DNA from: Phytoactinopolyspora halotolerans
Lineage (GTDB): Bacteria > Actinomycetota > Actinomycetes > Jiangellales > Jiangellaceae
Assembly (NCBI RefSeq): GCF_010550675.1
Contig: NZ_JAAGOA010000001.1
Coordinates: forward strand, 186,001 to 250,000
Direction of reading: 5' to 3'
Length of the DNA: 64,000 bases
A model generated the notes under the pieces. It made no database searches, was not told the origin of the DNA, and worked only from the letters and a program-made list of their open reading frames with translations. Every line of letters starts with the position of its first letter. Positions within the stretch are counted from its first letter, which is position 1. Made by a program: the position numbers and the translations under genes. Shown one piece after another: positions 29,570 to 38,347 of the stretch.

Positions 29570-30817
29570 ATGCGGATCACCGATGTCCGGGCGACCACCG
29601 TCACGGTGCCGTTGCAGGCCCCGCTGCGGCACAGCAACGGAGCACACTGGGGACGGTTCGTCCGGACCCTGGTCGAAGTGGAGACCGACAACGGGCTCGT
29701 GGGCCTCGGCGAGATGGGCGGCGGAGGTGAAAGCGCGGAGGCGGCGGTGCGAGCGCTGCGCGACTACCTGGTCGGGCACGATCCGGCGCGAACCGAGGCG
29801 CTGCGATTCATGCTGGCCAACCCGACGGCGAGCCTGTACAACAACCGCACCCAGCTGCTGGCGGCGATCGAGTTCGCCTGCCTGGATCTGCAGGGTCAGC
29901 ACCTGGGCGTGCCGGTGCACGATCTGCTCGGCGGGCGAGTGCGGGACCGGGTCGAGTTCGCGAGTTACCTGTTCTTCCGGTATCCGAGCGCCGACGGCGA
30001 CGGCGAGGTACGCACGGCCGAGCAACTGGTGGAGCATGCGAGCAGGCTGCGCCGAGCACACGGGTTCCGGGTGCACAAGGTCAAAGGCGGTGTCTTCAGC
30101 CCGGATTACGAGCTGGAGTGTTACCGGGCGCTGGCTGAAGCGTTTCCGGGCGACCGGTTCCGCTACGACCCCAACGGGGCGCTCAGCGTCGAGGAGGCGG
30201 TCCGGTTCGCCCGGGGTATCGAGGATCTGCCGAACGACTTCATCGAAGACCCGACCTTCGGCCTCAACGGGCTGCGACGGGTGCGGGAGAAGACCTCGCT
30301 CGCCATCGCGACGAACACCGTAGTCGTCAACTTCGAGCAGCTGGCGGCCAACGTGCGCGACCCCGCCGTCGATGTGATCCTGCTGGACACCACCTTCTGG
30401 GGTGGCATCAGGCCGTGCGTCAAAGCGGCCGGGGTCTGTGAGACCTTCCAGCTCTCCGTGGCCGTGCACTCGTCCGGCGAGCTCGGCGTTCAGCTGGCCT
30501 CGATGCTGCACATGGGTGCGGTGGTGCCGAACCTCAGCTTCGCCGCGGACGCGCACTACCACCACCTCGTCGACGACGTGATCGACGGCGGGAAGCTGAC
30601 GTACGTCGACGGTGCCATCGAGGTGCCCTCCGGCCCGGGTCTGGGTGTGCGCCTGGACGGGGACAAGGTCGCCGAGTACGCCGAGCTCTATCGGGAGCTG
30701 GGCGGCTACCCATACGACCGCGACCCCGGCCGGCCGGGGTGGTACCCGCTGTTGCCGAACGCCGATTTCGCCGACCCGACCGTCCCCGGTTCCACGTGGA
30801 ACGAGGCCAGACTGTGA
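29570..30817 (+). CDS. Enolase-superfamily sugar-acid dehydratase, glucarate dehydratase-like
   Basis: 415 residues. All key residues of the glucarate dehydratase subgroup are present with matching spacing. Lys170-x-Lys172 (HKVKGG) are the bases, Asp200, Glu226 and Asn249 bind Mg2+, and Asp273 with His300 (VHSSGELG) form the second base dyad. Members abstract a proton alpha to a carboxylate and eliminate water from aldarates or aldonates to give 2-keto-3-deoxy sugar acids. The exact acid is unknown, since the capping loops differ between members. The gene follows the SDR by 20 bases and its stop overlaps the next start. Confidence 0.9.
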   Translation: MRITDVRATTVTVPLQAPLRHSNGAHWGRFVRTLVEVETDNGLVGLGEMGGGGESAEAAVRALRDYLVGHDPARTEALRFMLANPTASLYNNRTQLLAAIEFACLDLQGQHLGVPVHDLLGGRVRDRVEFASYLFFRYPSADGDGEVRTAEQLVEHASRLRRAHGFRVHKVKGGVFSPDYELECYRALAEAFPGDRFRYDPNGALSVEEAVRFARGIEDLPNDFIEDPTFGLNGLRRVREKTSLAIATNTVVVNFEQLAANVRDPAVDVILLDTTFWGGIRPCVKAAGVCETFQLSVAVHSSGELGVQLASMLHMGAVVPNLSFAADAHYHHLVDDVIDGGKLTYVDGAIEVPSGPGLGVRLDGDKVAEYAELYRELGGYPYDRDPGRPGWYPLLPNADFADPTVPGSTWNEARL

Positions 30818-32922
30818 CCGATATGACCATCCCCACCGTCGACGACCTCGCCAGTGACGTGCTGACGCATCGTTTCGACGACATGTTCAACCCACCCGGA
30901 CTGACCAACTTCCTCGGTGCGGTCCAGGTCGATCACGACATCGTCGCTGTGCGCAGCGTGAACTTCCCACCGTTCGGTCACGGTGACACCGTGACCGGAA
31001 CCCTGTATCTCGACGGACGGCTGTTCCGGTCGTACGGTCGCCCGGTCCACGTGGTCTGGCGGCCGGATCGGGTAGACCGCCGGACCGAGGTGGACGGGAT
31101 ACGGATCGAGACGACCACCGCGTGCCCGCCCGGCGTGACCGGCGTCGTTGTGGACATCCGGGTGACGAACACGGGGTCGGCGACGCGGACGATGTCGCTC
31201 GGGCTCGCCGTCGCCTCCAGCGTGACCGAGCAAGCGCCGTGGCGCCGTTCGATTCCCCCGAGCGAACCGAACACGCTGACACCCGTCGCCGGAGCACCAG
31301 CCGTCATCGGCCGTGCCGGCCAGACGGCCGCGCGCAGTGTCCAGGGCCTGGACGCTCGGGCTGCACGCGGCTCGACCGCGACGGTGTCGGCAGAGGCCGG
31401 TGCGCCCCGCATGCTGACCGCCGACCTCGTTCTCAGCCCGGGTGAGACGACCGAGATCGGCTACGTCCACGTGCTCGCAGGATCCGACTCCGCCGCGATG
31501 GACACCTTCGACGAGCTGGCGCGCGACGTTCCGCTGGCGATCACGGACGCGGAGACGGTCTGGAACCGCCAGCTTGAGGCCGCATTCACCGCCGGCTCCG
31601 GTGAGTTCTCCGGGAGCATGCCGATCCTGCACACCACCTGCGAACCGCTGCGCCGGTTGTATTGGTGGGGCGTGCTGGGTGTGATCTGGTTCCGGCGGGA
31701 CAGCGCCGCGAGCGTGCTGGGCCGCACCTATGACACGCTGACACCTCGCTATTGGCAGACCACCACGTTCATCTGGGATTACAGCCTCAGTTCGCTGGTG
31801 CATGCGCTACTCGACCCGGAGCCGATGCGACGCCACATCGAGCACTGGGTGGCGACCGATATCCACACCCACTTCGGCACCGAATGGCAGACCGGCGGTC
31901 CGGTCGGGAACTGGTACTCGGTGAACGACTACGCGATGACCAGATTGGTGCGGGATTATGTCCGATTCAGCGGCGACCGGGCCTTTCTGACTCACCCGCT
32001 CGCCGCCGCGGGGGCAGGGGAACAGCCGCTGAGCAGCCACGTTGTGCAGTGGTCGGAGGCGTGGAAACAGTTGCGCCGAGGTAGCCGGCTCGCGGATTAC
32101 GGCGAGATCGACAACCTCCTCGAATGTGTCAGCACGTACGTCCACGAAGTGGCCAGTCTCAACGCCGCCAACGTGTGGTGCATGCGGGCCGCCGCGGAGA
32201 TGGTCGAGCTCGGCGGTGACGCGGCCGCCGCCCAGCGGTTGCGCGGCGAGGCGGAACGGCTGGTCGACGATGTCCTCGAGCTCTACGCGCCCGGTTCCGG
32301 CTTCTTCCACGCCCGGTATCCGGACGGAACGCTGGTTCCGGTGCGGCACTGCTACGACTTCGCCACGGTCGGTACGACCATTCCGGACGACGTGCCGCCG
32401 GAGCAGCGAGCGGAGATGGTGGAGTTCTTCCAGCGGGAGCTGCAGACACCCTCGTGGATGCGTGCCTTGTCTCCGTACGACGCGGACGCCACCTACAGCC
32501 TCCGGCCGGATCACCAGTGGAACGGCGCCTATCCGGCGTGGCCGGCGGATGCCGCGCGCGCGTTGGTGGCGATGGGCGCCGGCGACGTGGCGCTGGACTG
32601 GCTTCCGGGGCTGGCGCGAACCGCCAATCAGGGTCCGTGCGGTCAAGCGCATTTCGTCGAGGAGGCCGCGGCCCCGGTGAACGGGGGCGCGGTCAAATCG
32701 CCGCCGCAATTCCCGTACCTGATCGATTGGGCGTGTTCGTCGGCCGGGGCGTGGGCCGCGCTCGTCATCGAGTCCTTGTTCGGCGTCTCGGTCTCGCTCG
32801 ACGGCACGGTGACCGCGACCCCGATCGTGGGACGGCTGGACCCACAGGCCAGACTCAGCGGACTGGTGGTCGGCGGGACCAGTTACGACATCGCCGCTGA
32901 CGGGTCGGTGCAGGTGCGGTAG
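30814..32922 (+). CDS. Six-hairpin glycosidase-like protein (GH63/MGH-type fold)
   Basis: 702-residue cytoplasmic protein without signal peptide. The N-terminal half (to about 260) looks like a beta-sandwich domain. The C-terminal half has the alternating helical hairpins of an (alpha/alpha)6 barrel, with [32 protein letters not shown] and [20 protein letters not shown] matching positions where GH63, GH37 and mannosylglycerate-hydrolase-type enzymes keep active-site residues. GTG at 30814 overlaps the dehydratase stop. I cannot assign a substrate; by context it should hydrolyse the imported oligosaccharide. A lyase or non-catalytic member of the superfamily is possible. Confidence 0.75.
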   Translation: MTDMTIPTVDDLASDVLTHRFDDMFNPPGLTNFLGAVQVDHDIVAVRSVNFPPFGHGDTVTGTLYLDGRLFRSYGRPVHVVWRPDRVDRRTEVDGIRIETTTACPPGVTGVVVDIRVTNTGSATRTMSLGLAVASSVTEQAPWRRSIPPSEPNTLTPVAGAPAVIGRAGQTAARSVQGLDARAARGSTATVSAEAGAPRMLTADLVLSPGETTEIGYVHVLAGSDSAAMDTFDELARDVPLAITDAETVWNRQLEAAFTAGSGEFSGSMPILHTTCEPLRRLYWWGVLGVIWFRRDSAASVLGRTYDTLTPRYWQTTTFIWDYSLSSLVHALLDPEPMRRHIEHWVATDIHTHFGTEWQTGGPVGNWYSVNDYAMTRLVRDYVRFSGDRAFLTHPLAAAGAGEQPLSSHVVQWSEAWKQLRRGSRLADYGEIDNLLECVSTYVHEVASLNAANVWCMRAAAEMVELGGDAAAAQRLRGEAERLVDDVLELYAPGSGFFHARYPDGTLVPVRHCYDFATVGTTIPDDVPPEQRAEMVEFFQRELQTPSWMRALSPYDADATYSLRPDHQWNGAYPAWPADAARALVAMGAGDVALDWLPGLARTANQGPCGQAHFVEEAAAPVNGGAVKSPPQFPYLIDWACSSAGAWAALVIESLFGVSVSLDGTVTATPIVGRLDPQARLSGLVVGGTSYDIAADGSVQVR

Positions 32923-32973
32923 CCGGGTCAGGCTGCCGGTCCGGTCCGGCCCGTCGAGGTCGGCGACCCGGCT
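32921..32973. terminator. Possible terminator between convergent genes
   Basis: Nine-bp inverted repeat AGCCGGGTC (32921-32929) and GACCCGGCT (32965-32973) flanking a GC-rich 35-base loop, starting at the stop codon of the glycosidase-like gene and ending before soxR's 3' end. Confidence 0.45.
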
Positions 32974-32989
32974 GCTGATGATCGGCCGG

Positions 32990-33466
32990 TCATGAGGCTT
33001 CGGCCTCCACCAGACGGCGCGCTCCGGCGCCGTGGCTGCCGAGCTCGTCCCGGGCGTTGGCCAGGCTGCATCGGTTCAATGACAGACAGCCGCACCCGAT
33101 GCAGTCGGTGAAGTCGTCGCGGAGCTGCTGCAATGCGTGGATGCGTTCATCGAGCTCCTGTCGCCACGCCCGGGAGAGCTTCTCCCAGTCCTTCTTGGTC
33201 GGAGTGCGGCCGTCCGGCAGATTGTCGAGTGCCTCTTTGATCTGGGCCAGCGGAATGCCGACCCGCTGCGCGACCCGGATCAGGGCGACCCGGCGCAGCG
33301 TGACCCGCGGGTACCGGCGTTGGTTACCGCTGGTGCGTCGCGACGAGATGAGCCCTTTGCGTTCGTAGAAGTGCAGTGCCGAGACCGCCGCCCCGCTGCG
33401 TGCGGACAGCTCGCCGACGGTCAGCTCGCCCTTGTCCCAGCTCGGAGTGCCCATGTCGTCGTCCAC
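32990..33466 (-). CDS. soxR: Redox-sensitive transcriptional activator SoxR
   Basis: 158-residue MerR-family regulator that senses redox-active compounds through a [2Fe-2S] cluster. N-terminal winged helix with [20 protein letters not shown] and [14 protein letters not shown], dimerisation helix, then the cluster motif [12 protein letters not shown] (Cys122, 125, 127, 133; CX2CXCX5C). Start drawn at 33466; a Met four residues later is an alternative. A SoxR-type operator lies 20 bases upstream. No obvious target operon is adjacent, so local control is probably autoregulatory. Confidence 0.95.
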   Translation of the reverse strand: MDDDMGTPSWDKGELTVGELSARSGAAVSALHFYERKGLISSRRTSGNQRRYPRVTLRRVALIRVAQRVGIPLAQIKEALDNLPDGRTPTKKDWEKLSRAWRQELDERIHALQQLRDDFTDCIGCGCLSLNRCSLANARDELGSHGAGARRLVEAEAS

Positions 33467-33485
33467 GCGTGCCTTTCCACCTCGA

Positions 33486-33503
33486 CCTCAACAGCGGTTG
33501 AGG
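33486..33503. promoter_or_regulatory. SoxR operator (SoxR box)
   Basis: CCTCAACAGCGGTTGAGG: 7-bp arms CCTCAAC/GTTGAGG around AGCG. It has the 18-bp length and CCTCAA...TTGAGG ends of the known SoxR box consensus. Located 20 bases before the soxR start. Confidence 0.88.
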
Positions 33504-33593
33504 TTTAGCGTACCCGCGGAGGGCCAGGCCGCCCCAATGCGCGACATGACCGGTCACGCCCACGGCACTCGACCTCAGCGACGTGGACCGACC

Positions 33594-34826
33594 TCAGCGA
33601 CGTGGCCCGAGCTCCCGCCGCCCCGCCCGCAGGACGGCCTGATCCGCAGCGGCACGGCCGGCCCCATACCCGGCGGCATTTCCGGCCGAGATCGAGCGCG
33701 TGGCCAGTCGTCCTGGGTACAGAGACGCGAATAGCCGGTCGACCGCTTCTCGCCGACGCGCGAACACGGGGACCAGCTCGGCACCGGCGGCGGCCATGCT
33801 CTGACGGTTGATCTCCCGCAGCCGTTCACCGACGCGCGCCGCGTAAGCGATGAGGAAGGAATGCCGGAACGATCGGGTGCGCGACTTTCCGGTGGCGGTG
33901 ACCTGCGACCCGGACGACAGCATGGCACGTGTGGCCTGCACCATGAGCGATGTGACGAGCAGTTCCACGTGGTCGAGGTCGATGTCGTCACCGATCACGG
34001 TGACGAAACCGAGGCCGTCGTAGCTGACCGAGCGGCAGCGGTTGGCGCCGGCGACGCTGCCCACCAGGTACGACTTGGCGCTGACATACGGTGCGTCGAT
34101 CCATATCCGGCGCGCGGAGGCGCTGGGCTCGCGCGCGCCCGTGGTAGAGGCCCGCGCATTCTCGATCGAATGACGCGCCATAAGCTCCTGTGCCTTGGCC
34201 GACAACGCCTCGGCCTCGTCCGGGAACTCGGTGGACTCCGCCTTGGCGAGCAACGAGCGGATCTTGCTGAGGATCTTCTCGTCGGTGACCGTGCCGGGTC
34301 CGGGCGAGTGTTTGTCCGCGGCTTTGCCCGGAGGCGGGACGATCAGCGGAAGCGGCCCCAACGTCCGGAGCAGCGCCACGAGCTCGATCACGGTACGCAG
34401 GAGATCCCGCCGGGTCACTCCGTGCCGCCGCGACCACTGGCTCGGTTGTGGCTCGTTGTGGGACCACCACACTCGGGCATCCAGCCGATCGAGCTGCTCT
34501 TGCCACCGCGGATGGATCGTCGCCGCCGTGTAGGCCGCGGCGTGTGCGGCGATCGCGTCCACGATGAGTGAGAGCGCCATGTCCCGGCATTTACGCCGGA
34601 CCATCTGGCAGACGTCGTCGGGTAGCCACCCGTGGTCCCACAGACGCTGCAGATGGCTCTGGATGACCCGCGTGGCGGCGGCGTCGACCGCTCGGGCCGT
34701 GACCCCGTCGGCCGCGAGGTCACCGGCGATCCGGTCGACCGAGCTGTGTTGCCCGCGGAGTTGATGCAGTATGGCTGCCTCGAGCGCGGCACGTGCGCTC
34801 TCGAGGTCGGTGCTGAAGTCATTCAT
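33594..34826 (-). CDS. DUF2786 domain protein
   Basis: 410-residue soluble protein. The DUF2786 motif lies at about residues 184-222 (ILSKIRSLLAKAESTEFPDE, then ALSAKAQELMARHSIE). Its flanks are not a family I recognise: a helical N-terminal half and an alpha/beta C-terminal part ending in an Arg/Ala-rich stretch. DUF2786 proteins occur in actinobacteria and phages without known function. The conserved late Arg residues (TRSFRHSFLIAYAARVGERL) may mark a DNA- or metal-related site, which is speculation. It stands alone on the minus strand. Confidence 0.8.
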   Translation of the reverse strand: MNDFSTDLESARAALEAAILHQLRGQHSSVDRIAGDLAADGVTARAVDAAATRVIQSHLQRLWDHGWLPDDVCQMVRRKCRDMALSLIVDAIAAHAAAYTAATIHPRWQEQLDRLDARVWWSHNEPQPSQWSRRHGVTRRDLLRTVIELVALLRTLGPLPLIVPPPGKAADKHSPGPGTVTDEKILSKIRSLLAKAESTEFPDEAEALSAKAQELMARHSIENARASTTGAREPSASARRIWIDAPYVSAKSYLVGSVAGANRCRSVSYDGLGFVTVIGDDIDLDHVELLVTSLMVQATRAMLSSGSQVTATGKSRTRSFRHSFLIAYAARVGERLREINRQSMAAAGAELVPVFARRREAVDRLFASLYPGRLATRSISAGNAAGYGAGRAAADQAVLRAGRRELGPRR

Positions 34827-34876
34827 GCAGCCATCCTGACGATCGTGAACGGGATCGGCAGCTCTCGAGCGCCCGA

Positions 34877-34885
34877 TGTGGATAA
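34877..34885 (-). promoter_or_regulatory. Single consensus DnaA box
   Basis: TGTGGATAA, reverse complement of TTATCCACA, in the gap between the DUF2786 gene and the TetR gene. A nine-base match can occur by chance. Confidence 0.3.
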
Positions 34886-34943
34886 GTCGCCTCGGGAGCG
34901 GGTTTTTCTGCCGGTGCCTGTGGAGAACTTCGGTGGCCGCAGA

Positions 34944-35537
34944 TCAGTCCAGCGTCAGGCCGCGACGGATCACGGTCAATGTGCGGTCTACGACCTCGTC
35001 CAAGGGCTCCTGGTATCCCGAGGTGTGCCAGTACGAGAGGGCCGCCATGAACGCCCGAACGATCGCGGCGGTCACCACCAGGATGTCCAGGTCGTCCGCC
35101 GATCGCCCGGTGCGGCGAGCGATGATCGCGCGCACCTGGGCCTCGGTCTCCTCCGAGTCGCGGATCAGTTCGCTACGCACCGTCGGGTGGTTCATCGCGA
35201 GACGTATCCGTCGCCGGATCAGCTCTTCGTCCTCCCGCATGATCTCTCGGAAGACGGTGGAGAGGGCGCCCTGCAGCGCGGTCACCGGATCGTGTCCGGC
35301 GAGCTCACGGTCGAACGCCTCGACCAGCTGCGGATCGTACTCGTCGTAGAGAACGATCCGCTCCTTCGTTCCGAAGTAGCGATACACCGAACTCGGCGAC
35401 ACCTCCGCCTCGGCCGCGATCCGCTCGATGGTCACGGCGTCATAGCCGTCCGCCTCGAAAAGATCGAGTGCCACCCGTTGAATGTGGTGCATCGCCTCGA
35501 TCTTCTTGCGTTCCCGTCGACCCAGCTCGGCTTTCAT
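34944..35537 (-). CDS. TetR/AcrR-family transcriptional regulator
   Basis: 197 residues. N-terminal HTH (about 12-60): IQRVALDLFEADGYDAVTIE, IAAEAEVSPSSVYRYFGTKE. The helical C-terminal ligand domain is of the generic TetR type. ATG at 35537. No divergent or adjacent co-directional target operon is evident, since the CAP-domain gene is upstream on the same strand 60 bases away. The effector is unknown. Confidence 0.92.
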   Translation of the reverse strand: MKAELGRRERKKIEAMHHIQRVALDLFEADGYDAVTIERIAAEAEVSPSSVYRYFGTKERIVLYDEYDPQLVEAFDRELAGHDPVTALQGALSTVFREIMREDEELIRRRIRLAMNHPTVRSELIRDSEETEAQVRAIIARRTGRSADDLDILVVTAAIVRAFMAALSYWHTSGYQEPLDEVVDRTLTVIRRGLTLD

Positions 35538-35597
35538 CGGATGTGATGATACCTAGTGTGACGGAGGCCTCGTGGGGAGACGATCGACGCCGATGCC

Positions 35598-36623
35598 TCA
35601 ACGGCGTCCGAGCACCTGAGTCCACCACTGCGTCAGTAAGCCCCGCTCGTTCGCCACGCCGATCTCGGTGTAGGCGCAGTCGGTGATCTTCTGCCGTGCC
35701 TCGGCGTCCTTCGTCCACCTGTCGACCACCGCGTCGCCGCCGCGGATCCCGCGAGCGATGTTCTCTTCCACCTCGCCCCGGTAACCTGCCGCCCGGGCCC
35801 GCTCCTGCGGTCCTCGACCGTCCGGACCGACGTGCGAGTAATACCGGTGGCTCCGCATGTCAGCGGTGTGCTCGCGGGCAGCGTCCACCAGTTCGGCGTT
35901 GACCCGCAGGTCGGGGCATCCGGCCTCGCGCCGGACATGGTTCGTGGCCTCGAGCACGGCCTGCTCGGCGGACGTGAGCGCCGGTGGCATCCGGCGTGGC
36001 GGGTCGCTGGGCGTCGGCGATGGTTCCGCGGTGGGACGCTGCTGCGGCGGCACCGTGTAGGTCTGCGTCGGCTCCGGTGTGGGCGCGGCGGTCGGGCTGT
36101 GCGACGGCGCGTCCGGTTCTTCGGACGATGGTGGTGCGTCCGGTTCGCGGGACGGTGGTGGTGCGTCCGGCTGCCCGGTCGGCTCGGAGTGTGGCGGTGC
36201 CTCGTCCGGTGTCCGCCGGGAGGTCGGTGTCCCGTCTCGGGTGCCACCTCTGCCTTCGCTAGTCGACCGTGGCGCCGGGTCGGCGTCACCGAGCTGGCCG
36301 TCGGGCTGCGAGCCACCGTCGGACCGATCGTCGGGTGCCACCGTCTCCGGGTCCTGCTCGGGGACGAGACGATCCCGGGGCTCCGCCGTCGGGCCGGCGT
36401 CGTCGCCGGGGTCACCTGGCACGCCGTCGTCCAAGGTGAGCGCCCCGTGAGTGTGCTTCGCGGGGCCGCTGAGAGTGTGCACGTCGTCGACCGACGGCTC
36501 GTACTCTCGAACTGCCACGTATGCGCTGGTCATGACGGCCAATGGGACGACAACAGCCGCCGTGAAACGTAGCCGTGCGAAGATCAGCGAGGTTTTGCGG
36601 TGGCGAGGCTGCTGGTGCTCCAC
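35598..36623 (-). CDS. Secreted or membrane-anchored CAP-domain (SCP/PR-1) protein
   Basis: 341 residues. An N-terminal hydrophobic segment (FTAAVVVPLAVMTSAYVAV, about 21-39) acts as signal anchor. A long Pro/Asp/Ser/Thr-rich linker (40 to about 210) follows, then a CAP domain with EQAVLEATNHVRREAGCPDL, REHTADMRSHRYYSHVGPDG, EENIARG and GVANERGLLTQWWTQVLG. The His/Glu pairs of the CAP cavity appear present. Bacterial CAP proteins are surface or secreted; enzymatic activity is uncertain. Bias toward PDAPP(S/P) repeats in the linker suggests a wall-spanning stalk. Confidence 0.88.
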   Translation of the reverse strand: MEHQQPRHRKTSLIFARLRFTAAVVVPLAVMTSAYVAVREYEPSVDDVHTLSGPAKHTHGALTLDDGVPGDPGDDAGPTAEPRDRLVPEQDPETVAPDDRSDGGSQPDGQLGDADPAPRSTSEGRGGTRDGTPTSRRTPDEAPPHSEPTGQPDAPPPSREPDAPPSSEEPDAPSHSPTAAPTPEPTQTYTVPPQQRPTAEPSPTPSDPPRRMPPALTSAEQAVLEATNHVRREAGCPDLRVNAELVDAAREHTADMRSHRYYSHVGPDGRGPQERARAAGYRGEVEENIARGIRGGDAVVDRWTKDAEARQKITDCAYTEIGVANERGLLTQWWTQVLGRR

Positions 36624-36821
36624 CGGTTCTCCTACCCTTCCCCTTTTTTTCCGCTCCGAGCACCGGACTGTACTCCACCCACTCGGGGAAGACTATGGGC
36701 CGAGTGTCCTATTGTTGATCGCTTGAACGCGCTATATCGGCCCGTAAGCGGACATGTCCGTCCCCCGTCCGCGGCGCAAGTGCCGGCGGCGGATGCGGCC
36801 TTGGGTGAGAGATGGTGTCAC

Positions 36822-37301
36822 TCAGTCTTCTCGGGCGGCGTCGCGCGCATGCTCGTCGTCGCCCGGCGGCACGATGCAGGCACGTTCCAGCACCACGGCG
36901 GCTACCGTCGCCAGCGTGCCGGCGCCGACGACGAGGCCGGCCATCAACAGCCGGTCCCGGCCCATCGGGACGGTGAGATGGTCGATGGCCAGCGTCGCCA
37001 AGCCGAGATAGGCCCCGGTCAGCGCCGCACCGAAGAACTCGGCCGCCTTGGCCAGCGCAAGTGTGCGAGCGACCCGAAGCGGACCGATATGCCGGTCATG
37101 CCGCCGTTCCCGGATCCAGGCCTTGATCTCCCGCGCGGCGAAGAAGAGGAAGGCGGCGAGCAGGGCCAGCAGTACCGGCAGAACGACCGGAACCGGCGGC
37201 AACTCGCGCGTGGAGTCCTGGATGACACGACTGATCGACCAGCCGATGGGCGCGGCCAGCAAGGCGACCCACACCAGCGTCGCGATCTTCGTTTTCTGCA
37301 T
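36822..37301 (-). CDS. DUF3180 membrane protein
   Basis: 159 residues with four membrane segments (IATLVWVALLAAPIGWSI, VVLPVLLALLAAFLFFA, FFGAALTGAYLGLATLAI, LLMAGLVVGAGTLATVAAVV) and a basic cytoplasmic loop (RERRHDRH). Members of this actinobacterial family lie directly after folK, as here (48 bases downstream). Function unknown; the short acidic tail is not diagnostic. Confidence 0.88.
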   Translation of the reverse strand: MQKTKIATLVWVALLAAPIGWSISRVIQDSTRELPPVPVVLPVLLALLAAFLFFAAREIKAWIRERRHDRHIGPLRVARTLALAKAAEFFGAALTGAYLGLATLAIDHLTVPMGRDRLLMAGLVVGAGTLATVAAVVLERACIVPPGDDEHARDAARED

Positions 37302-37349
37302 GGTGGGGATCGAGCCTACGCGGCGGAGTCCGGTCCTGCCACGCGTGAG

Positions 37350-37916
37350 TCAGGACGGCAGTTCGAGGGCGTCGTCGGTGCGCCGGACCCCGGTGGCGTC
37401 GACGGCCGAGCTGAGCTCCACGACCCGGCCGAGGCCGGGAACGTTGAACTCCGGATCCACATCTGCCCAGGGCATCAAGACGAACGCACGGTCGGCGAGG
37501 CGGGGATGCGGAACCTTGAGGTCGTCGTCGTCGGCCGTGACGTCGCCGACCGCCAGGACGTCGACATCGAGCGTCCGGGGAGCATTGGGTTCTTCCCTGG
37601 TTCGTCCGTAGGCGATCTCGGTGGCCATCGCCCGCTCCAGCATGGACCGCGGCGACAGGGTAGTGTCCACAACGAGCACCGCGTTGAGGTATTTCTGCTG
37701 GTCAGCGGGTCCACCGACCGGATCGGTCTCATAGACGGGTGAGACGGCCACGGCGACGATCTCCGGGGAGTCGGTGAGCGCGTCGACGGCGCCTTGCAGG
37801 TAGTCGAGCCGGTCACCCATGTTGCTGCCGAGCGCGTACGCTGCGCGCCGCAGCGGGCGGAGATCGCCGGTCAGGGTATCGGCGTCGACCACGTTCGGGT
37901 TCGGAACATTGCTCAC
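37350..37916 (-). CDS. folK: 6-hydroxymethyl-7,8-dihydropterin pyrophosphokinase
   Basis: 188-residue HPPK of folate synthesis; transfers pyrophosphate from ATP to the pterin alcohol. The motifs are ALGSNMGDRLDYLQGAV, SPVYETDPVGGPADQQKYLN, the R-T-LDVDVLAVGD metal region (RTLDVDVLAV) and the conserved HPRLADRAFVLMPWADVDP. The N-terminal extension of about 28 residues is not part of the core. The start overlaps the folB stop by four bases. Confidence 0.95.
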   Translation of the reverse strand: MSNVPNPNVVDADTLTGDLRPLRRAAYALGSNMGDRLDYLQGAVDALTDSPEIVAVAVSPVYETDPVGGPADQQKYLNAVLVVDTTLSPRSMLERAMATEIAYGRTREEPNAPRTLDVDVLAVGDVTADDDDLKVPHPRLADRAFVLMPWADVDPEFNVPGLGRVVELSSAVDATGVRRTDDALELPS

Positions 37917-38275
37917 TTGCGGGCCCTTCGAATAGTCACGGTCACATCACCTACCGGCACCGTCGTGGGTGCCTCCGGCTTGTGCACGGTCACTTCGACT
38001 TCTTCCACCCGGATGTCGTCCAGGCACGTGTCGGCGATCCGCTGGGCAAGAGTCTCGACCAGCTTGACCGGCTTCCCCTCCACAATGTCGACCACTCGCT
38101 CGGCGAGGGTGCCGTAGTCGACAGTATCGGACAAATCGTCCGTGGCTGCCGCCGGACTCGTATCGAGGGTCAGTGCGACGTCGACGACGAACCGCTGGCC
38201 CTGCTCCTGCTCATGAGGGAACCAGCCATGGCGTCCGTGCGCGGTGATCCCAGTCAACTCGATACGGTCAGGCAC
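37913..38275 (-). CDS. folB: Dihydroneopterin aldolase
   Basis: 120-residue enzyme converting 7,8-dihydroneopterin to the HPPK substrate. Characteristic sequences: ELTGITAHGRHGWFPHEQEQGQ (cut here; His and Glu of the pterin site), TVDYGTLAERV (Tyr) and ETLAQRIADTCL. Overlaps folK by four bases, so both are probably translated in tandem. Confidence 0.95.
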   Translation of the reverse strand: MPDRIELTGITAHGRHGWFPHEQEQGQRFVVDVALTLDTSPAAATDDLSDTVDYGTLAERVVDIVEGKPVKLVETLAQRIADTCLDDIRVEEVEVTVHKPEAPTTVPVGDVTVTIRRARK

Positions 38276-38347
38276 GAGACGACCCTAGCCGCAAGCGGGT
38301 GTCGGGTGCTCCCCCAGGGGTGGCGGAATGAGACACCCGCACGCTCG

